Notes: generated by a model not told the origin, from the letters alone. A stretch of 64,000 nucleotides of DNA from Perilla frutescens (GCA_026008535.1 BRKX01000006.1:8950501-9014500), one strand, 5' to 3'. Shown: positions 44,054 to 56,952, counted from the stretch's first letter. Program-made: numbers and translations.

Positions 44054-46279
44054 ATGAGAGGAGTATCAAACAATGTCAAGGGACTTGTTTTGGCTATCTC
44101 TTCAAGCATATTTATTGGCTCTAGTTTCATCATCAAGAAAAAGGGCTTAAAGAAGGCCGGGGCTTCTGGAACTCGAGCAAGTTAGTTGATGATTTTGTTA
44201 GTTTATGTTAAATCATTGTATGATCATTAATTATCTCTTACACGTAGTCTTCAAGAGTCAAGATATACACGATTAACTATGAATGCAGAGGGCTTGTTTT
44301 GTTTGGTTAAGGAGGAAAAAAGTACATGATTGGGAAAATTATGGCTGTTTTAAGACTTTAGATAAAGAAAATACTAGCTCTATGATTGCAAACACTGAAG
44401 TTTTTCAGTCAAAACAAATACTTCTTTATAGACTCCATATATATATATATGATTTCATTCTTTCGATAGTGTTTTTTTTCCTAGTATTTAGTTAGTTACC
44501 GTTGATGATTCAGGTGATGGAGGGTTCTCATATCTGAAGGAACCAATGTGGTGGGTAGGGATGATAACAAGTAAGAAAAGAAACTCAAAATAGAACCTAG
44601 TGACCATATCTATACCAAGTTATTGTCTCAAGAATTCTATCTGATAAATTAATATGTAAGAATTGTTCCTATTTTTTATTCATTACAGTGAGCATGGGTG
44701 AAATTGCAAATTTTGCTGCCTATGCATATGCCCCAGCTATTCTTGTTACTCCCTTGGGAGCTTTGAGTATCATTTTCAGGTTAGGCACTAATCAGTATAC
44801 TGCAATCCAAATAAATGGTTTCCACAGCAGCATATATATATATATATAGTAATGGTGGTGATCGATGTTTATATGAGTAATTTCCCAATGCAGTGCAGTG
44901 TTAGCTCACTTTATTTTGAAGGAAAGGCTGCATACATTCGGTGTGGTTGGCTGTGCTATCTGCCTGATAGGCTCTGTGGCCATTGTAATACATGCCCCCG
45001 TAGAGAAGGATATCCATTCTGTCAGGGAAGTCTGGTATCTAGGAACTCAGCCCGGTACATTAGTGTTGTCTTCTCTCACTTACTTCCATAATAGTTTACA
45101 TCGTCACTAAATCTGTACCAAGTGTTGTCTTCATGATCAACAGGGTTTCTTATCTACGCCTCCTCAGTTGTGGCTCTTGTGGCCTTTCTTATATTTTGGT
45201 GTGTGCCTCGCTATGGTCAGACACATATGGTCGTGTATATTGGAATTTGTTCTCTTATAGGCTCTCTCACGGTCAGTCCGTTGCCTTTGGTATTTTGAGA
45301 TCTACGTACGGTGCAACACACATTTCTTCTTATCTCTGTTTACTCTTGTGCAGGTTATGACTGTCAAAGCACTTGCAATTGCTTTGAAGCTGTCATTTTC
45401 AGGATCAAACCAGTTTGTATACTTCCAGCCTTGGCTTTTTACTTTCTTGCTTCTTGGCTTCTCTCTGCTGCAGCTGGTCTATCTCAACAAGGTCTTTTAT
45501 TTTATTTTTTATTATATATTATAGAATTATCCAGAGTTGTTATCACATTTACATTTTGGAACAGCCTGTAAAATTTTTATTTTTTTTCGTTCAATCACAT
45601 GAGATTTAATAACATTAAAAAAATATGTATTTATATCAACCATTCATCATCATTACAAATTTACACTACACTTCCAATAAACTTACCGATATAGTTAATT
45701 GTCTTTCTACTATCTTTAAAGTTGAATTAGGAAAATAAACATGAGATGGTTGGCTCATTTATATATCCACGGTCTCCACTTACAGTTATACCTAGTAATG
45801 GTGATAAGGAAGATAAATACAGATTAATTCTACGGTAGTTCTATATAAATTTCTCTACTGTTTGATTGCTTGGAACATTCTAGACTAATTCTATGTGCAT
45901 TTCTGCATGCAGGCATTGGACTTGTTCAATACTGCTGTTGTTTCGCCTGTATATTATGTCATGTTCACATCCTTCACTATATTATCCAGTACCATAATGT
46001 TTAAGGTGATGCAAAAATCTTACTTGTTCGTAGCTCTAACTCCCTTCTTTTTCTAGATCATTGCTTGCTTATTTCGGCTTTTCTCAGGAATGGGAACATC
46101 AAAATGCTCCAGATATTGTGAGTGAAATCTGTGGTTTTGCAACTATTCTCTGTGGAGTTTTCCTCCTCCACAAAACGAAGGACATGGGAGCTCCGTCAGA
46201 TGCCTCATCTACTCAGAGTCTAACACCAAAAACAGATTCAACTCTCAAGCATTCTGATCAGATTTACTTGTGGACATAG
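44054..46279 (+). CDS. NIPA-type magnesium transporter (DUF803)
   Basis: Multi-pass membrane protein of the NIPA family, likely carrying Mg2+ across endomembranes or the plasma membrane. Eight exons join in frame: 44054-44180, 44514-44570, 44689-44779, 44894-45054, 45144-45271, 45354-45491, 45913-46005 and 46088-46279 (328 residues, the usual length). Signature segments: GLVLAISSSIFIGSSFIIKK at the N-terminus, PMWWVGMI, GEIANFAAYAYAPAILVTPL, GALSIIFSAVLAHFILKE, LVYLNKALDLFNTAVVSPVY, and a hydrophobic CGFATILCGVFLLH helix followed by a Ser/Thr-rich cytosolic tail. I count about nine hydrophobic helices. All splice sites are GT-AG. The start is the first Met before the first helix. No damage was seen. 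Ion specificity is inferred from the family. Confidence 0.94.
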
Positions 46280-47876
46280 TAAATTGTAAGGGCTAAGGCA
46301 TGGTGGAGTTCCAAGGCAAGCTCATGGATATGCAAATGAGCTTTTGCTTCTGTGTAATAGCCTCCTATTGATGCAAACTGCAACGGGAAGTTGAACTCAT
46401 GTGGTTTATACAGAGTGAAGTGTTGATATTTGTTGGAAGACAGCTCTGTTTGTTTCTTGATTGGTAAAGATATATGTTTGCAGAGGAGGGTTTGGAACTT
46501 TGGATCATGATCATAGATTTACTTGTACAATAGTACTTTTTTTTTTGTATAAGTTTGGTAAGGCTTCAACTAATGTGCATTTTGGAGCCTTGAGCTCTCT
46601 TGATATGGCTTTTACTGATGTGATCCTGGGCTTGGAATATTTTACAAGAGATATTTTGCTACTAAATTTGATTCAGACTTGTTCTATATACAAAAATTCT
46701 GTATAGACCATATTTTTGTTTTATTTATTAAATTTACCCTATGTATACTATAATTAATAATGTATGGACAGTCAACAAGAAGGAGATTAAAATCTTTTAA
46801 TCACTATTTTGTAATTTTTCAATCCAAAATCTTTACTCTTTTGAACCCATGTATATAACTATGAAAAGTGGAGCAATTTATTAACAAAGCTAGAATTAAA
46901 AAATATTAATTAAGAATCTCCCTAATGTTTTTTAAGGGGAAAGAATATCCTCAACCTCAATGCTATATATAGGACAGTGTTTTATAATAATTAACAAAGA
47001 GGTTCAACTCAAACATTCGGATTGATATAGATAATTAATTATTTTCTACTAGATTAGAAATGTTGTAAAAACATTCAGTAGTTTTTGCCAATCAAATCGT
47101 GATAAGTTTAACCGGTTATGGATGTTATAGTGTATTAAGATTGGTCTACTTATGGTTTTATGTCAAAAATAGATTGGACTGCTTATGGAGTGTTGTAGAG
47201 TTTATGAGTTGAATAAATTTCAATTAGATCAAATTTTTAAAAATGTGAACTTACTATTTATAGATATTATAATCAAACCTACACAACAAAGCCTAAATTT
47301 GGGGCAACAGATTCTTTCCTAACATCGTCACGAATTTTCATTAGCTCATCATTACATTGATTTTTGGATTAGGAATCAAAATGATTCGATTTCTTATTTC
47401 AAATAGTCAGTTAATATGCGACTAAAAAAATGTCCAAGTTCGAACATAAAACCATGGTTCCAGTTTTGCACCCAATGAAATCCTAAAATTCCTTCCCAGT
47501 CCCTGATGAATATACTTTCACTTTCACACCCATCGCCTAAATTCGCAAAACTTTCCCAAAAATTCTCCCTCCTCCTCCTATACACCCCCGTCGGTTCGCC
47601 TCAGCCCGATTCAGGGCGCCCTTCAATTGTTCGAATCTCGAATTAAAGGTCAGATTTTTAGCAACTTTCCGTGATTCTTGATGGCTGAGCACACACATTT
47701 ACTTGTGTTTTTGCACACAGAAGCATCAACCAATCATTTTTTCATCTCTTTGTAAGGAACCTTGATCTGGGCTTTTGATATTATGCGATGATTTTATGGT
47801 TTTTTGTAGTTTTGGTATTGAATGAAATTGAGTTGTGTAGTAGTTTTAGAGTTTTAGTTGGTTATAGTGGTGTAGA
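46280..47876. other. NIPA 3' flank and trihelix-gene 5' region
   Basis: 46280-46700 is probably the NIPA 3' UTR and downstream DNA. It includes a small region (46480-46700) with codon-like texture but no conserved domain. About 47560-47650 is CT- and GC-richer, ends TTAAAG|GTCAGA and could be a non-coding first exon spliced to the coding exon near 47808 (TTTTTGTAG). The rest is AT-rich. Confidence 0.4.
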
Positions 47877-49193
47877 GTGATGACGCCTCAGCCAAGAAGG
47901 AAGAAATGGACTGAGGCGGAAGAAAGGACTCTAATAGATAAGTATGGGGAGATGGCTTGTGATGGGATTTTATCTAAGATGAAAACTAGGGAGAAAAAGT
48001 ACAAGCCGATTGCTTTACATGTGAATTCTGTGCATAATGTCCGAGACCCGGTGTCGTATCCGTGGCAATGGACTTGGAAAGATGTCTCTACCAAGGTGCA
48101 AAATATGAGGCATCAGTATGCACTGGTTAAGCAGAAGATCAAAAAGCAAGAATCTTCGATCAGGGGATCGGGTGAGGAGGAGTTTGATTGGATGGAAGGG
48201 ATTACGCATTGGTCCAACTTTCTTAGGTATAAGGAAGTTTTTGGGGATGTGCCACTTGTGTTTACAAATAATGATGGGGTTGGAGGGGGTAATGATTGTA
48301 GTGGGGGGTATGAGGGGGATGGTCATGAGATGGATATTATCCCGTTCGGGCAGCTGGGTCAAGTGGGGGAAGGGGACTTTGTGGGTGGGATTGATGGGGT
48401 TGAAAATGGGGTGATGGATTTGGAGTTTGATTATGATGGGGAGGAGGGGGAAGACAACTATACTGGTGGTAATAAAAGTGATGCTTGTATGAGGGAGGAT
48501 GCTGGTGCTAGATTTGCATGTGAAGCTATTGAACCAATTTCTTCGGATATGAGGAAGAAGAGGAAAGTGTTGAAAGGGCTGGAGAAGAAAGCATTGGGAT
48601 TTCTTTTTAACCAGCTAGGGCACTTGAAGGAGATGGAAGCTCGTTTGGAGCAGCGTGAGGTGGATAGAGAGCGGGAGAGACAGAGAAGGGAACAACTTCA
48701 ATTGGAGATGGATAAAGAGCGGGAAAGGAAGTGGGAAGAGATGGAAAAAGATCGAGAAGTTCGGGAGAAAAATAGGGATAAGTTGAGGAGGCAATGGATT
48801 CAAGAATGGGAAGCTATGGAGAGGGAGAATGAAGAGAGAGAAAGAAGAAGAAGAGAGGAAGAGTTAAGGCAGCAGAGGGAATGGGAAGAGAGGTTAAACA
48901 GGAGGAGATCAGAATGGAAGAAAAGGATGGATGAAATGTTAAGTCAACACCGAGCTGAAATGGGCCAGATTCAGGCTAGGATAATCCACGAGCAACAAAA
49001 TCTTACCAGTCAGTTAATCGGAATTGTTTCACAGTGGACTGGTCATCCTTCTGCACTTTCTGATCATGCCGGAGCAAATAGCCATTATATGTCACAGATG
49101 ATACAGAACTTACACCATGTAAATGGTATGGTTCATGGTGATGCACGAGTCGAGGGAGATAACCAAGAAGATGAGTTCATTGTTGATGGTTAG
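47877..49193 (+). CDS. Myb/SANT-like (trihelix-type) DNA-binding protein with coiled coil
   Basis: Single coding exon of 438 residues, likely a nuclear transcription regulator. Residues about 8-105 form a Myb/SANT-like helix bundle (RRKKWTEAEERTLIDKYGEM; YPWQWTWKDVSTKVQNMRHQ) with the three Trp-anchored helices of trihelix-type domains. A conserved EEEFDWMEGITHWSNFLRYKE segment (starting at about residue 104) follows. Residues 140-210 are Gly/Asp/Glu-rich. MRKKRKVLKG at about 222 looks like a nuclear localisation signal. Residues 225-385 are a long Glu/Arg-rich coiled coil (ERERQRREQLQLEMDKERER), probably for dimerisation. Start: first Met of MMTPQPRRKKW, preceded by TAG in frame. The stop at 49191-49193 is followed by a CTGCAG|GTCAAAGGAGC junction, so the 3' UTR may be spliced. 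DNA target unknown. Confidence 0.85.
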   Translation: MMTPQPRRKKWTEAEERTLIDKYGEMACDGILSKMKTREKKYKPIALHVNSVHNVRDPVSYPWQWTWKDVSTKVQNMRHQYALVKQKIKKQESSIRGSGEEEFDWMEGITHWSNFLRYKEVFGDVPLVFTNNDGVGGGNDCSGGYEGDGHEMDIIPFGQLGQVGEGDFVGGIDGVENGVMDLEFDYDGEEGEDNYTGGNKSDACMREDAGARFACEAIEPISSDMRKKRKVLKGLEKKALGFLFNQLGHLKEMEARLEQREVDRERERQRREQLQLEMDKERERKWEEMEKDREVREKNRDKLRRQWIQEWEAMERENEERERRRREEELRQQREWEERLNRRRSEWKKRMDEMLSQHRAEMGQIQARIIHEQQNLTSQLIGIVSQWTGHPSALSDHAGANSHYMSQMIQNLHHVNGMVHGDARVEGDNQEDEFIVDG

Positions 49194-51702
49194 TGCCTCA
49201 AATGAACTGCATAGTGTCCTTTTATCTGCAGGTCAAAGGAGCTTGAAGAACTAAAGATGCAAGTATTAGAGGTTTGTGATTTTCCAAAAGAATCGACACT
49301 CTGGGTTAGATGTCTGTACTATAGCTGTGCAGTTTATATTCTTTACTTTTTTTCCCCCTGGGAAACTTCCTTGGCACCCCTAGATCTGATTTAGTATAGC
49401 ATACAATAATTTATTCCTCAATTTCTTTTTTGTACCTACGGTTGAATAACAATTGCCAAGAATCGATTCAACCTGAAAGCACTTGAATACATCTATCTCA
49501 TATTATTTGATGACCAGTACCTGGAGTTATTCTATACTTATTAAGTATAAGGTTTAAGCGAATGGCAAAACTTTGTTACATTTATTAAACAGTAATTTAT
49601 GTTTCTTGTAATAAGTCCATGACTAGAGTGAAATAAGGCCACACTTTTGAAAACCTGGGATAACCTGCCTCTCAGTCCTCTTTATGTCACTTATTCGTTA
49701 CTCAGTCATCCCTACTTTATTTTATCTGTGGAGAAGTATACTGTTTTGGCTCATCAGTCAAGTTAAATCGCCTACATTCTTCATTAAGAACATATATAGA
49801 TGCATGCATTTTCTTTTGTTCAAAGAGATTGTGATCCAAAGCCATTTGGATTCAATTCTTCAAGGTGATAATATATGTAATTATAATGTTGTTCATAATT
49901 TTATGATTTTCACTGTTACTTCTATATTTTGTTTGCATTATCATTTTTAACGTAGATGCCATGAGATGGGCAAGAAGATATTTATTTCTTTGTAATTGAA
50001 TTCCAACATTATGGATGTTACCAACCACTTCTTGATTACCAAAGTCTTAGGCTTACATCTTATCAGTGCTTACTTTTTTTATTTGGATTCTATCCCAAAA
50101 ACAGGGGAGTTTGAAAGTAGAAAACAACGGAAAATGAGAACGGATACTGAACTCCTAGATAAACTAACTCGTTCGTGAGAAAGAGCTGAATAAACCTCTG
50201 TTCTAAAATATATCCAATCTCTAAATTCACAGTTTTGTTAACCATTATAACATCACAGAATGTCATTATGTTCACTTTACTATATCGAATAAGTTGATGC
50301 AGCTGGAGGGTTGTCAAATGCTGTTGTTGAAGGTACATTTTGTCCATTCTTATTGATTATGGTTTTTTTGTTCTTTTCTGCAATAACAACGCTATTCAGG
50401 ATGCCCTGCTCCTACTTCCTCGCTATTTTCTTGAATTAGAAGGAAATGAGCAATAAAACTGCTGCTGAATCCAAAGGGAAATTCTTCTATAGGTGGCTTA
50501 CTTTTTCACTATCCATCTTACTGGTCGGGAAATTCTTTCTTATCCACGTAGGTACAGTCCTGAAATTTGAAGTGTCCTTTTCGAACATAATAAATTTATT
50601 ATGTACCCTTATTTGTTAAAATGTAAATTTATTACATAATAAAAGTAGCACAATCATATTGGCTAAATTTCTAATTATATATAAGATAGATGGAAAAAAT
50701 CATCTCAAAACTATTTTTAATGTTTAAAATCATGAAATATGTTCGATATGTTCAAATTTTAGAAGATTTCAAAATCACACTACTCATGATTTCACTATCA
50801 TCTTCGAATAACTCTGAAACAAGAGAAAACAAAATTTACTTTAAATCATATAATTTAAACATACTTCTTCTAACATATATTGAATTAAACTCGCTTAGAA
50901 ATTTTTAATAATCAATATTTTCTAGCAAATCGTGTTCAATAAATATCAAACTAAGTCCATTAAATATTTCTTGTGGCATAGTCAACCACAACTAAGATTT
51001 TAAGATCTTCAATTTTTAAAAATTTGTTTTTGCATATGTAACTGTAATAGGTATGGTTTATAAAATTTATAAACAATATATGCATTATGGCAACTATTTA
51101 GCCTCTTCAATTTTGATAAAAGATATCCCGATGCATTTAGCTCTCATGAAGCAACCGTTGGCCATCAAGATGATTTAACTCTTCATGCTTTAGAATAATC
51201 TCAAGATTTTCACAATTGATTTTTAATGTAACACATTAAACTGTGAATTCAATTATTAGAAGAAAATAAAATCCCAAAAGTTCTTTTTATATGAAGCGAA
51301 TTAATAAAAAAAAATTAGTGATCAAATTGCTTGATCTACCATATAGAGTAAATACATGAATCTGAATGGTTTGAAATTCAATTGAAAAGTTTAAAAAAAA
51401 ACATACTATTGATTAATACCCTAGAAGTCCAAAATAATGTAGAGCTTATCAATTAATGGGCTAAAACTATATATTTTTTTTTTTATAAATGTAATGCGAT
51501 AGATTCAATTGAACTAATTTTTTATTTTTATTTTTATAAAAGTAATGGATTAAACTTTAAAATTATTCTAGACCTAGTATATATAATTTTCTTTTATTAA
51601 AAAATGAAACTAAATTAATAATACTATATGTACATATAATTTTTGGTGCCCCCTATGATTCGGACCTCAAGAATGCCCCCAGGACTGTCCCTAGGTACTG
51701 TA
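49194..51702. other. Intergenic AT-rich region
   Basis: No gene was recognised over 2.5 kb. The 3' UTR of the trihelix gene probably extends some hundred bases. At 51640-51700, GGTGCCCCCTATGATTCGGAC...GCCCCCAGGACTGTCCC is GC-rich against its surroundings and looks like a terminal scrap of another transposon. It was not classified. Confidence 0.4.
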
Positions 51703-54600
51703 ACGCCTCAATCCCAGAAGAACATCGGCGTGTTACTGGGGAAAAGGGGAAGGTGTTGTTATACTAACCTTGGAACTAGGAAATTCTTAATTATATATTT
51801 AAGAATGACAGGTTATGCTTTTCAGAAATTTAGGTAGCATAACCTCTGTAATTGGAGCAAATTCACATTTTTACATGTATTAAATGTGATTTGGCTCAGA
51901 AGGCAATCAAGAATACAAATAGGATCCAGACAAATAACAAGATCAATATATATGATCGCAAACATGGAGTTATTTTAGATATAGACAACAATGCAAAATC
52001 CCTGGCAAAAGATGCAGAATAGTGAATACTGTTCAAAGCCTAACAAAAATCACAATATGTTACATGCTATGGGGCTAAATATTCAGAGTTAGAACGGAAA
52101 CATAGTACACTTTTTGATAATTAAAACAAAAGAACCATATGCGAAGAACATCATTACAAAAACACATAGGAAGCCCAACCAGCCCACTGCAGCCACTTGC
52201 ACTACCACTACCAACATCTTCAACCTAAAAACATTTGAAAAGGTTTGAGTGTGAGTACTAAGAGAAACTCCAATGCTAACACCAAATCACCAATTTGGTG
52301 CTGAAACCCACTTCAATGCTGCACCAAATCCTGCACCAAATTGGTGCAGCACCAAATTGGTGCTGATGGGGCCCACAGCATTTAATGCATTATTATATTA
52401 TTTAAAATCATTATTAAATAAATTATTTAATAAATTTAATTTAATTTATAAATTATATATTCACTTAAATAGATTATTTAATATTCATTATTAAATAGAT
52501 TATTTAATAAATTTAATTTATAAATTATATATTCATTTAATTTAAATTATAAATCATCTAAATAAATAAATAATTTCAATAAAAACACAATTAATTAAAC
52601 ATAATGGATAGAATGAAGTCCCACATGTTACAAATTACTAAAAATTAACTTAAAAACACACTATAATTAACTAAAACTACTTGAAAAAATACATTACAAA
52701 TCATTTCTAGATCCCCTAAGATAATTGTAATATTGACCGAAATCGTTTGAAGAATCTTCAAACCCATGTCCTTCACCTCCGGATTGATTGAATTGTGAAA
52801 ATTCTCCTTGATGAGGAGACGATTGAGATTCACGAGCTTGGTTTCTTTTTTGTATGATTCTAAATCAAAATTGATCTCTTGATTGGTTATTTCTTATGAT
52901 TGAATTTTGAGAAATATCAAGATAAACATGACTTAAAGTACTTTTAATATTCCAAGCACATTATATGCTATAATTTTTTTAATAGTACATAATTTTTTAA
53001 TAGCATATTTTTTTTTGAAAGTATATAATTAAAAGTTATTAGTTTTGGATAATCAATCATTTAAAAAAAATAATAAATCATTAAGCATATTTATATTTCA
53101 ATTATAAAATAAAATGGAATCTTTAAGAAAATATTCTTATTTGGTGTAAAATTTGGTGCTGAGCATTAGAGCTGTAAAAAAATTTGGTGCTGAAACTACA
53201 CCTATTTGGTGCAGAATCTGCACCAAATAGATGCTTAGCATTGGAGTTGCTCTAATGTACTCAGCGAGTGAAGAGTTTTATAAAACATTTGGTAACTCAT
53301 TTTAGCAAACATATACAATCATCTTAGAGTACATAACATAACGTTTAAAAGATAAAACTAATTCTGCATATGCTAAAGTTTCTTTTATTTTGGAGCGCTC
53401 TCTCTTATATATCTGACGTTAATTCCAATCTCAACTTATACAACTGACTATAGATCTTCTTGCTAGACCATTCAGTGTATCATCTACTGTACAGAACTCC
53501 AACATGTCAACTTGAGCAATGAATCCGATTGCATTATACTCATATGGAGACACAGATAATAGCTAAAATATTTTCTGATATGGATATAGCTTTCATTTGT
53601 ATAAAAAGAGATTATATAACTCAAACATATAGTTTTTATAATAAGAAACACCCACCTTGCTCGAGTAACTAGGGATATGCTACTGCGGCAAATAGTATTA
53701 ACGGGTCTTACACAACACAAGATTCGACTTAGGACTGCTACATGATTTTTCTAAGTCAAACTAAATATAATACGAATATTCTAAATTAATTAAACTGGTT
53801 TCGGACTACACTGTGCAATATTAGGGTTTCATTCACAACTCGATGCTTTATAGGTAAAGAGATTCAGCGAATATTTTCTAGTAAAGTTGACCTAGAACAT
53901 TTGGAAAGGTGGAGGTCAACCACTTGCCATTTTATTCAATTTCGGCTAAATTAATTCTACATGCAGTTCTAGCTTTCTGAAAATTACTAAATTTAATTGA
54001 CAGCATGCTTCACGTAAAATAATGTATGTGCTAAAGTTTCATGATTTTCAGACGACATGCATATGAAAATTATATGAATTTAAATACAGGATTTAAAATC
54101 TGCCTAGACAAAAATGGGATCGGTAGATACGTGGAGAATCCACCATAGGACAACAATGCAGAAGGAACATTTTGGATTGGGTAGCCCAAAGGGGCCACCG
54201 CTTGAGGCGACGGCGGCATTGTTCATGGCGGTGGCTTGCCGATCATTTGGTCGGAATCCGACTGTCAATTTTTGTCGAGCTCTTAGGATACTAGGTTCTA
54301 TGTAATTACATTTATAACATACTCAAAATTGAAAGAAATCGGAAAATATTTAACCGAGAGAGGTGGCGGTCAACGGTGCTGGCAACGGTTCGACGGCCCT
54401 CCGACCTTGGCTGTTGCGGCTCCCCTCCCCCTCGCGGCTTGGCTCAACTCTCACTTGCTCCGTTTTCTCATTTTGAAAATACGATGAAAATGAAATTCTG
54501 AAGTTCTATTTATAGTTTTTCAAAGCTTAGGACGGGTATAAAATTTCGGATATTTTTATCTACAAAAACTATTTAACACCCGATTAATTCTTTTCAAAGC
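51703..54600 (-). mobile_element. LTR of Ty3/gypsy type, split by a Harbinger insertion
   Basis: The element end TGTAACGCCTCAATCCC is at 51703 on the + strand, i.e. the LTR's 3' end lies there and it reads on the minus strand. CAGAAATTT..G.AGCATAACCTCTGTAA near 51821 (parts quoted) matches 8470-8510 in reverse complement. TACTCACACTCAAACC...TTTTTAGGTTGAAG (52225-52255, minus strand) matches the TACTCAGCCC...TTTTCAGGTTGAG of the 8632 LTR. A TATA box CTATAAATAGAAC on the minus strand lies near 54510, followed by a GC-rich leader (54360-54440), as expected for an LTR promoter. The upstream boundary is approximate. Confidence 0.6.
52262..53252. mobile_element. PIF/Harbinger-like element inserted in the LTR
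   Basis: The left terminus is GAGAAACTCCAATGCTAA and the right, in reverse complement, is GAGCAACTCCAATGCTAAGC. The flanking TAA is exact (52259-52261 and 53253-53255). The ends carry nested CACCAAAT/ATTTGGTG palindromes. Removing the element and one TAA restores GAGTACTAATGTACTCAGC, which matches the uninterrupted sister LTR near 8115. It is 991 bp long. A minus-strand coding scrap ending GQYYNYLRGSRNDL then stop (about 52690-52860) suggests derivation from a larger coding element. It has no transposase. Confidence 0.85.
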
Positions 54601-55889
54601 ACACATTTTAACCCATATGATTCATTAAAACTCCAACACGAAATTTGAAAATACCGGGATAATCGATGAAACATTTGGAAATCAATTTACTGACCGAACG
54701 ATACATTTGAAAGATGTTGATATGCAAGTTTCCCTTTTTATTTCCATTATTTCTTCTTATCTCTCTTTGTGCGCAGTGTTTTTTCTTTCCACTTTTTTCT
54801 TCTTTCTTTTTAAAATTAGTATTTCTCATATGCGATGTATATAGTTTAATTTAATAAACTATAATGTTAAGTTCATATCATTTTTAAATTTTACTTATTA
54901 GGTAATTCATAAAATAATGTAATAAATAAGGTTATTTGTAATTATAGAAAGATACCAAATGCGATTGGAAACTTGGCCGTTACTATTCAAAATTTTGTAA
55001 GCATGCACTGAAGTTGAAAATATGGAAAAATTATGCAATAAATACATTAATTCAGGATTAATTAATCTTTATAAGTGATTAAACATCATCAAATAAGCAA
55101 TGTAAAGAATAGAATATTAATATTAATCTTTATAATTAATGATGTTAACTAATTAATTAAGTACAATCTTTTTGCTACCAATATTAATCGGGCAAATTAT
55201 ATTTCTCATATAAAATTAAAATAATAAAAAATTGAAGAAATAATCATATGCATCAATTCCTCAACAAAACTAAAAAAGATGATCACATATTTCCCAAAAT
55301 GAAATTTGTAGTCATTGTACAACTGTTTATTCTATTATAGTATAATGTTTGTATCTAAACATCATCATATCTTTTTTTTTTCAAACTCACAATCGGTGGA
55401 AGACACACTCGTCATTAAATACTTCATATTTTCTTGTTGAAGGTTGAAACATTATATGAGCAAATTAATCTAAATTTCATTGTCAAATTTTTTAAATTAA
55501 TTTTATAGTCTTAAATAGTGAACAACACTAAGAATTGAAGAATTTCAATATCTCAAAACACAAAATAAAAATGAATAAATTTGGCAGCAATATATAATGA
55601 TATTGATCGATGTTTCTGATCATAAACATCTGCTATGCACGATCAAAAAGTAGGATTGATCGTACTCAATCTTAACTATCATCAACATCAAAAAATGAAA
55701 AAAATTTAAAGAACTCGATCATGATATAATCTTAAGCTTACAATAGTTTAATTAAAACTGAAAATATATGTAGTTACAAACAGGAATGGTTGTGAAGGTG
55801 ATGGAGAACTTTTTTCACCAACAATAAAAAAAAAGTTCATGAGCAATCATCATTCATAATCATATACATCAAACAAATATATTTGTATG
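54601..55889. other. AT-rich DNA between LTR elements
   Basis: No gene was seen. A candidate outer boundary of the minus-strand LTR is GGCCGTTAC near 54975-54985, without a matching target duplication. The last bases before the copia LTR are GTATG (55885-55889), one half of its expected 5-bp duplication; the other half lies beyond the window. Confidence 0.4.
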
Positions 55890-56952
55890 TGTTAGAATTT
55901 GTTGCCTGAAACAATGTGAATTACGGATGTAAATTGCAAAGTTAAAAATAATGTTGAAGCTAGTGTTACCACATTGCCTTCAACATGCAGCGGAAACGTA
56001 AATAGAACTTTGCACAAGACAAGTTTTAAATCACACTCCTTACGGTGTGTGATTGCCTCAAGGCGAAATTCACTATCACAAGTGAAACACAAAAACAATG
56101 CTGATGTTGTCTCAGTTCACTCCCTTGACAACACTGCATAAAACATACAAAGGACTATCCTAGCTTCACTCACTCGAATAATCACTCAAAAACAAACCTA
56201 TCTAAACACATAGATAGATTACAATCAGTCACTCTAAATCCTAGACTTCTCAAAGTTGACTATCTAACCTACACACACAACTGGAATGAAAGTCTCCAGC
56301 TGATTGGGACGCTAGGCAGATGTCGAGGAAGATGTCTTGGATTTCAGAGATGACACTAGATACAAGATTCAGAGCTTCTCACAAATCACGGTGATAACCT
56401 GCTTGCATAAATGATTTTAAGGTCTAAGGAGACCTTAAATACTTCATCCATCTCGGCTGGGTAGTTTCCACACGATCCTTGATGAGTTGGATGCAAAACT
56501 ATCGCCTTCCACTACCCTTGTTGAACCGGACTCGAGATAACCGTCCTCTGCACTGCGTGGCACACGTTCTTCAACATCGTGTAACAATGGCGGTTACTCC
56601 AGCTACCCACATTCTCTGCAACGGTTAGTATCAAAGATGAAGTGGGGAACATCACGTTTCTAAATACTCGGAACAGATTCTGACCTAGTCAAAATCAAGC
56701 ATAATCCACGTTTTAATTCACAATAAAATATCTAATAAATTCCTTAAATCGTGGAAAATGATATGTGACAAAAATCACAAATTATTCAGATTAATTTAAA
56801 ATAAATTAATCCAAAATACTAGGAAATGATAAGGTTAGAGATCCGAGTGTTATACTCGGTGTGATGAGAATGACGGACAACATTAGATACGACATTGATC
56901 GCGATGTTATCAGCGAAGTGATAACATCATCTGGAACACGTCATACTCAACA
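55890..56952 (-). mobile_element. 3' LTR of the SIRE-type copia element
   Basis: On the minus strand it begins TGTTGAGTATGACGTG at 56952, directly after a polypurine tract, and ends ...AACAAATTCTAACA at 55890, giving TG...CA ends and a short inverted TGTT(G)AG/CTAACA match. It is 1063 bp long. A TATA-like TATTTAAGG on the minus strand at about 56440 is in a reasonable promoter position. The partner 5' LTR would lie beyond 64000. Confidence 0.82.

Noticed and set aside
44852..45609. Separate short ORFs in the NIPA locus in other frames
   Set aside because: They run over introns or shifted frames of the eight-exon NIPA gene.
48015..48414. Antisense and shifted ORFs inside the trihelix-type gene
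   Set aside because: Shadows of the long coding exon.
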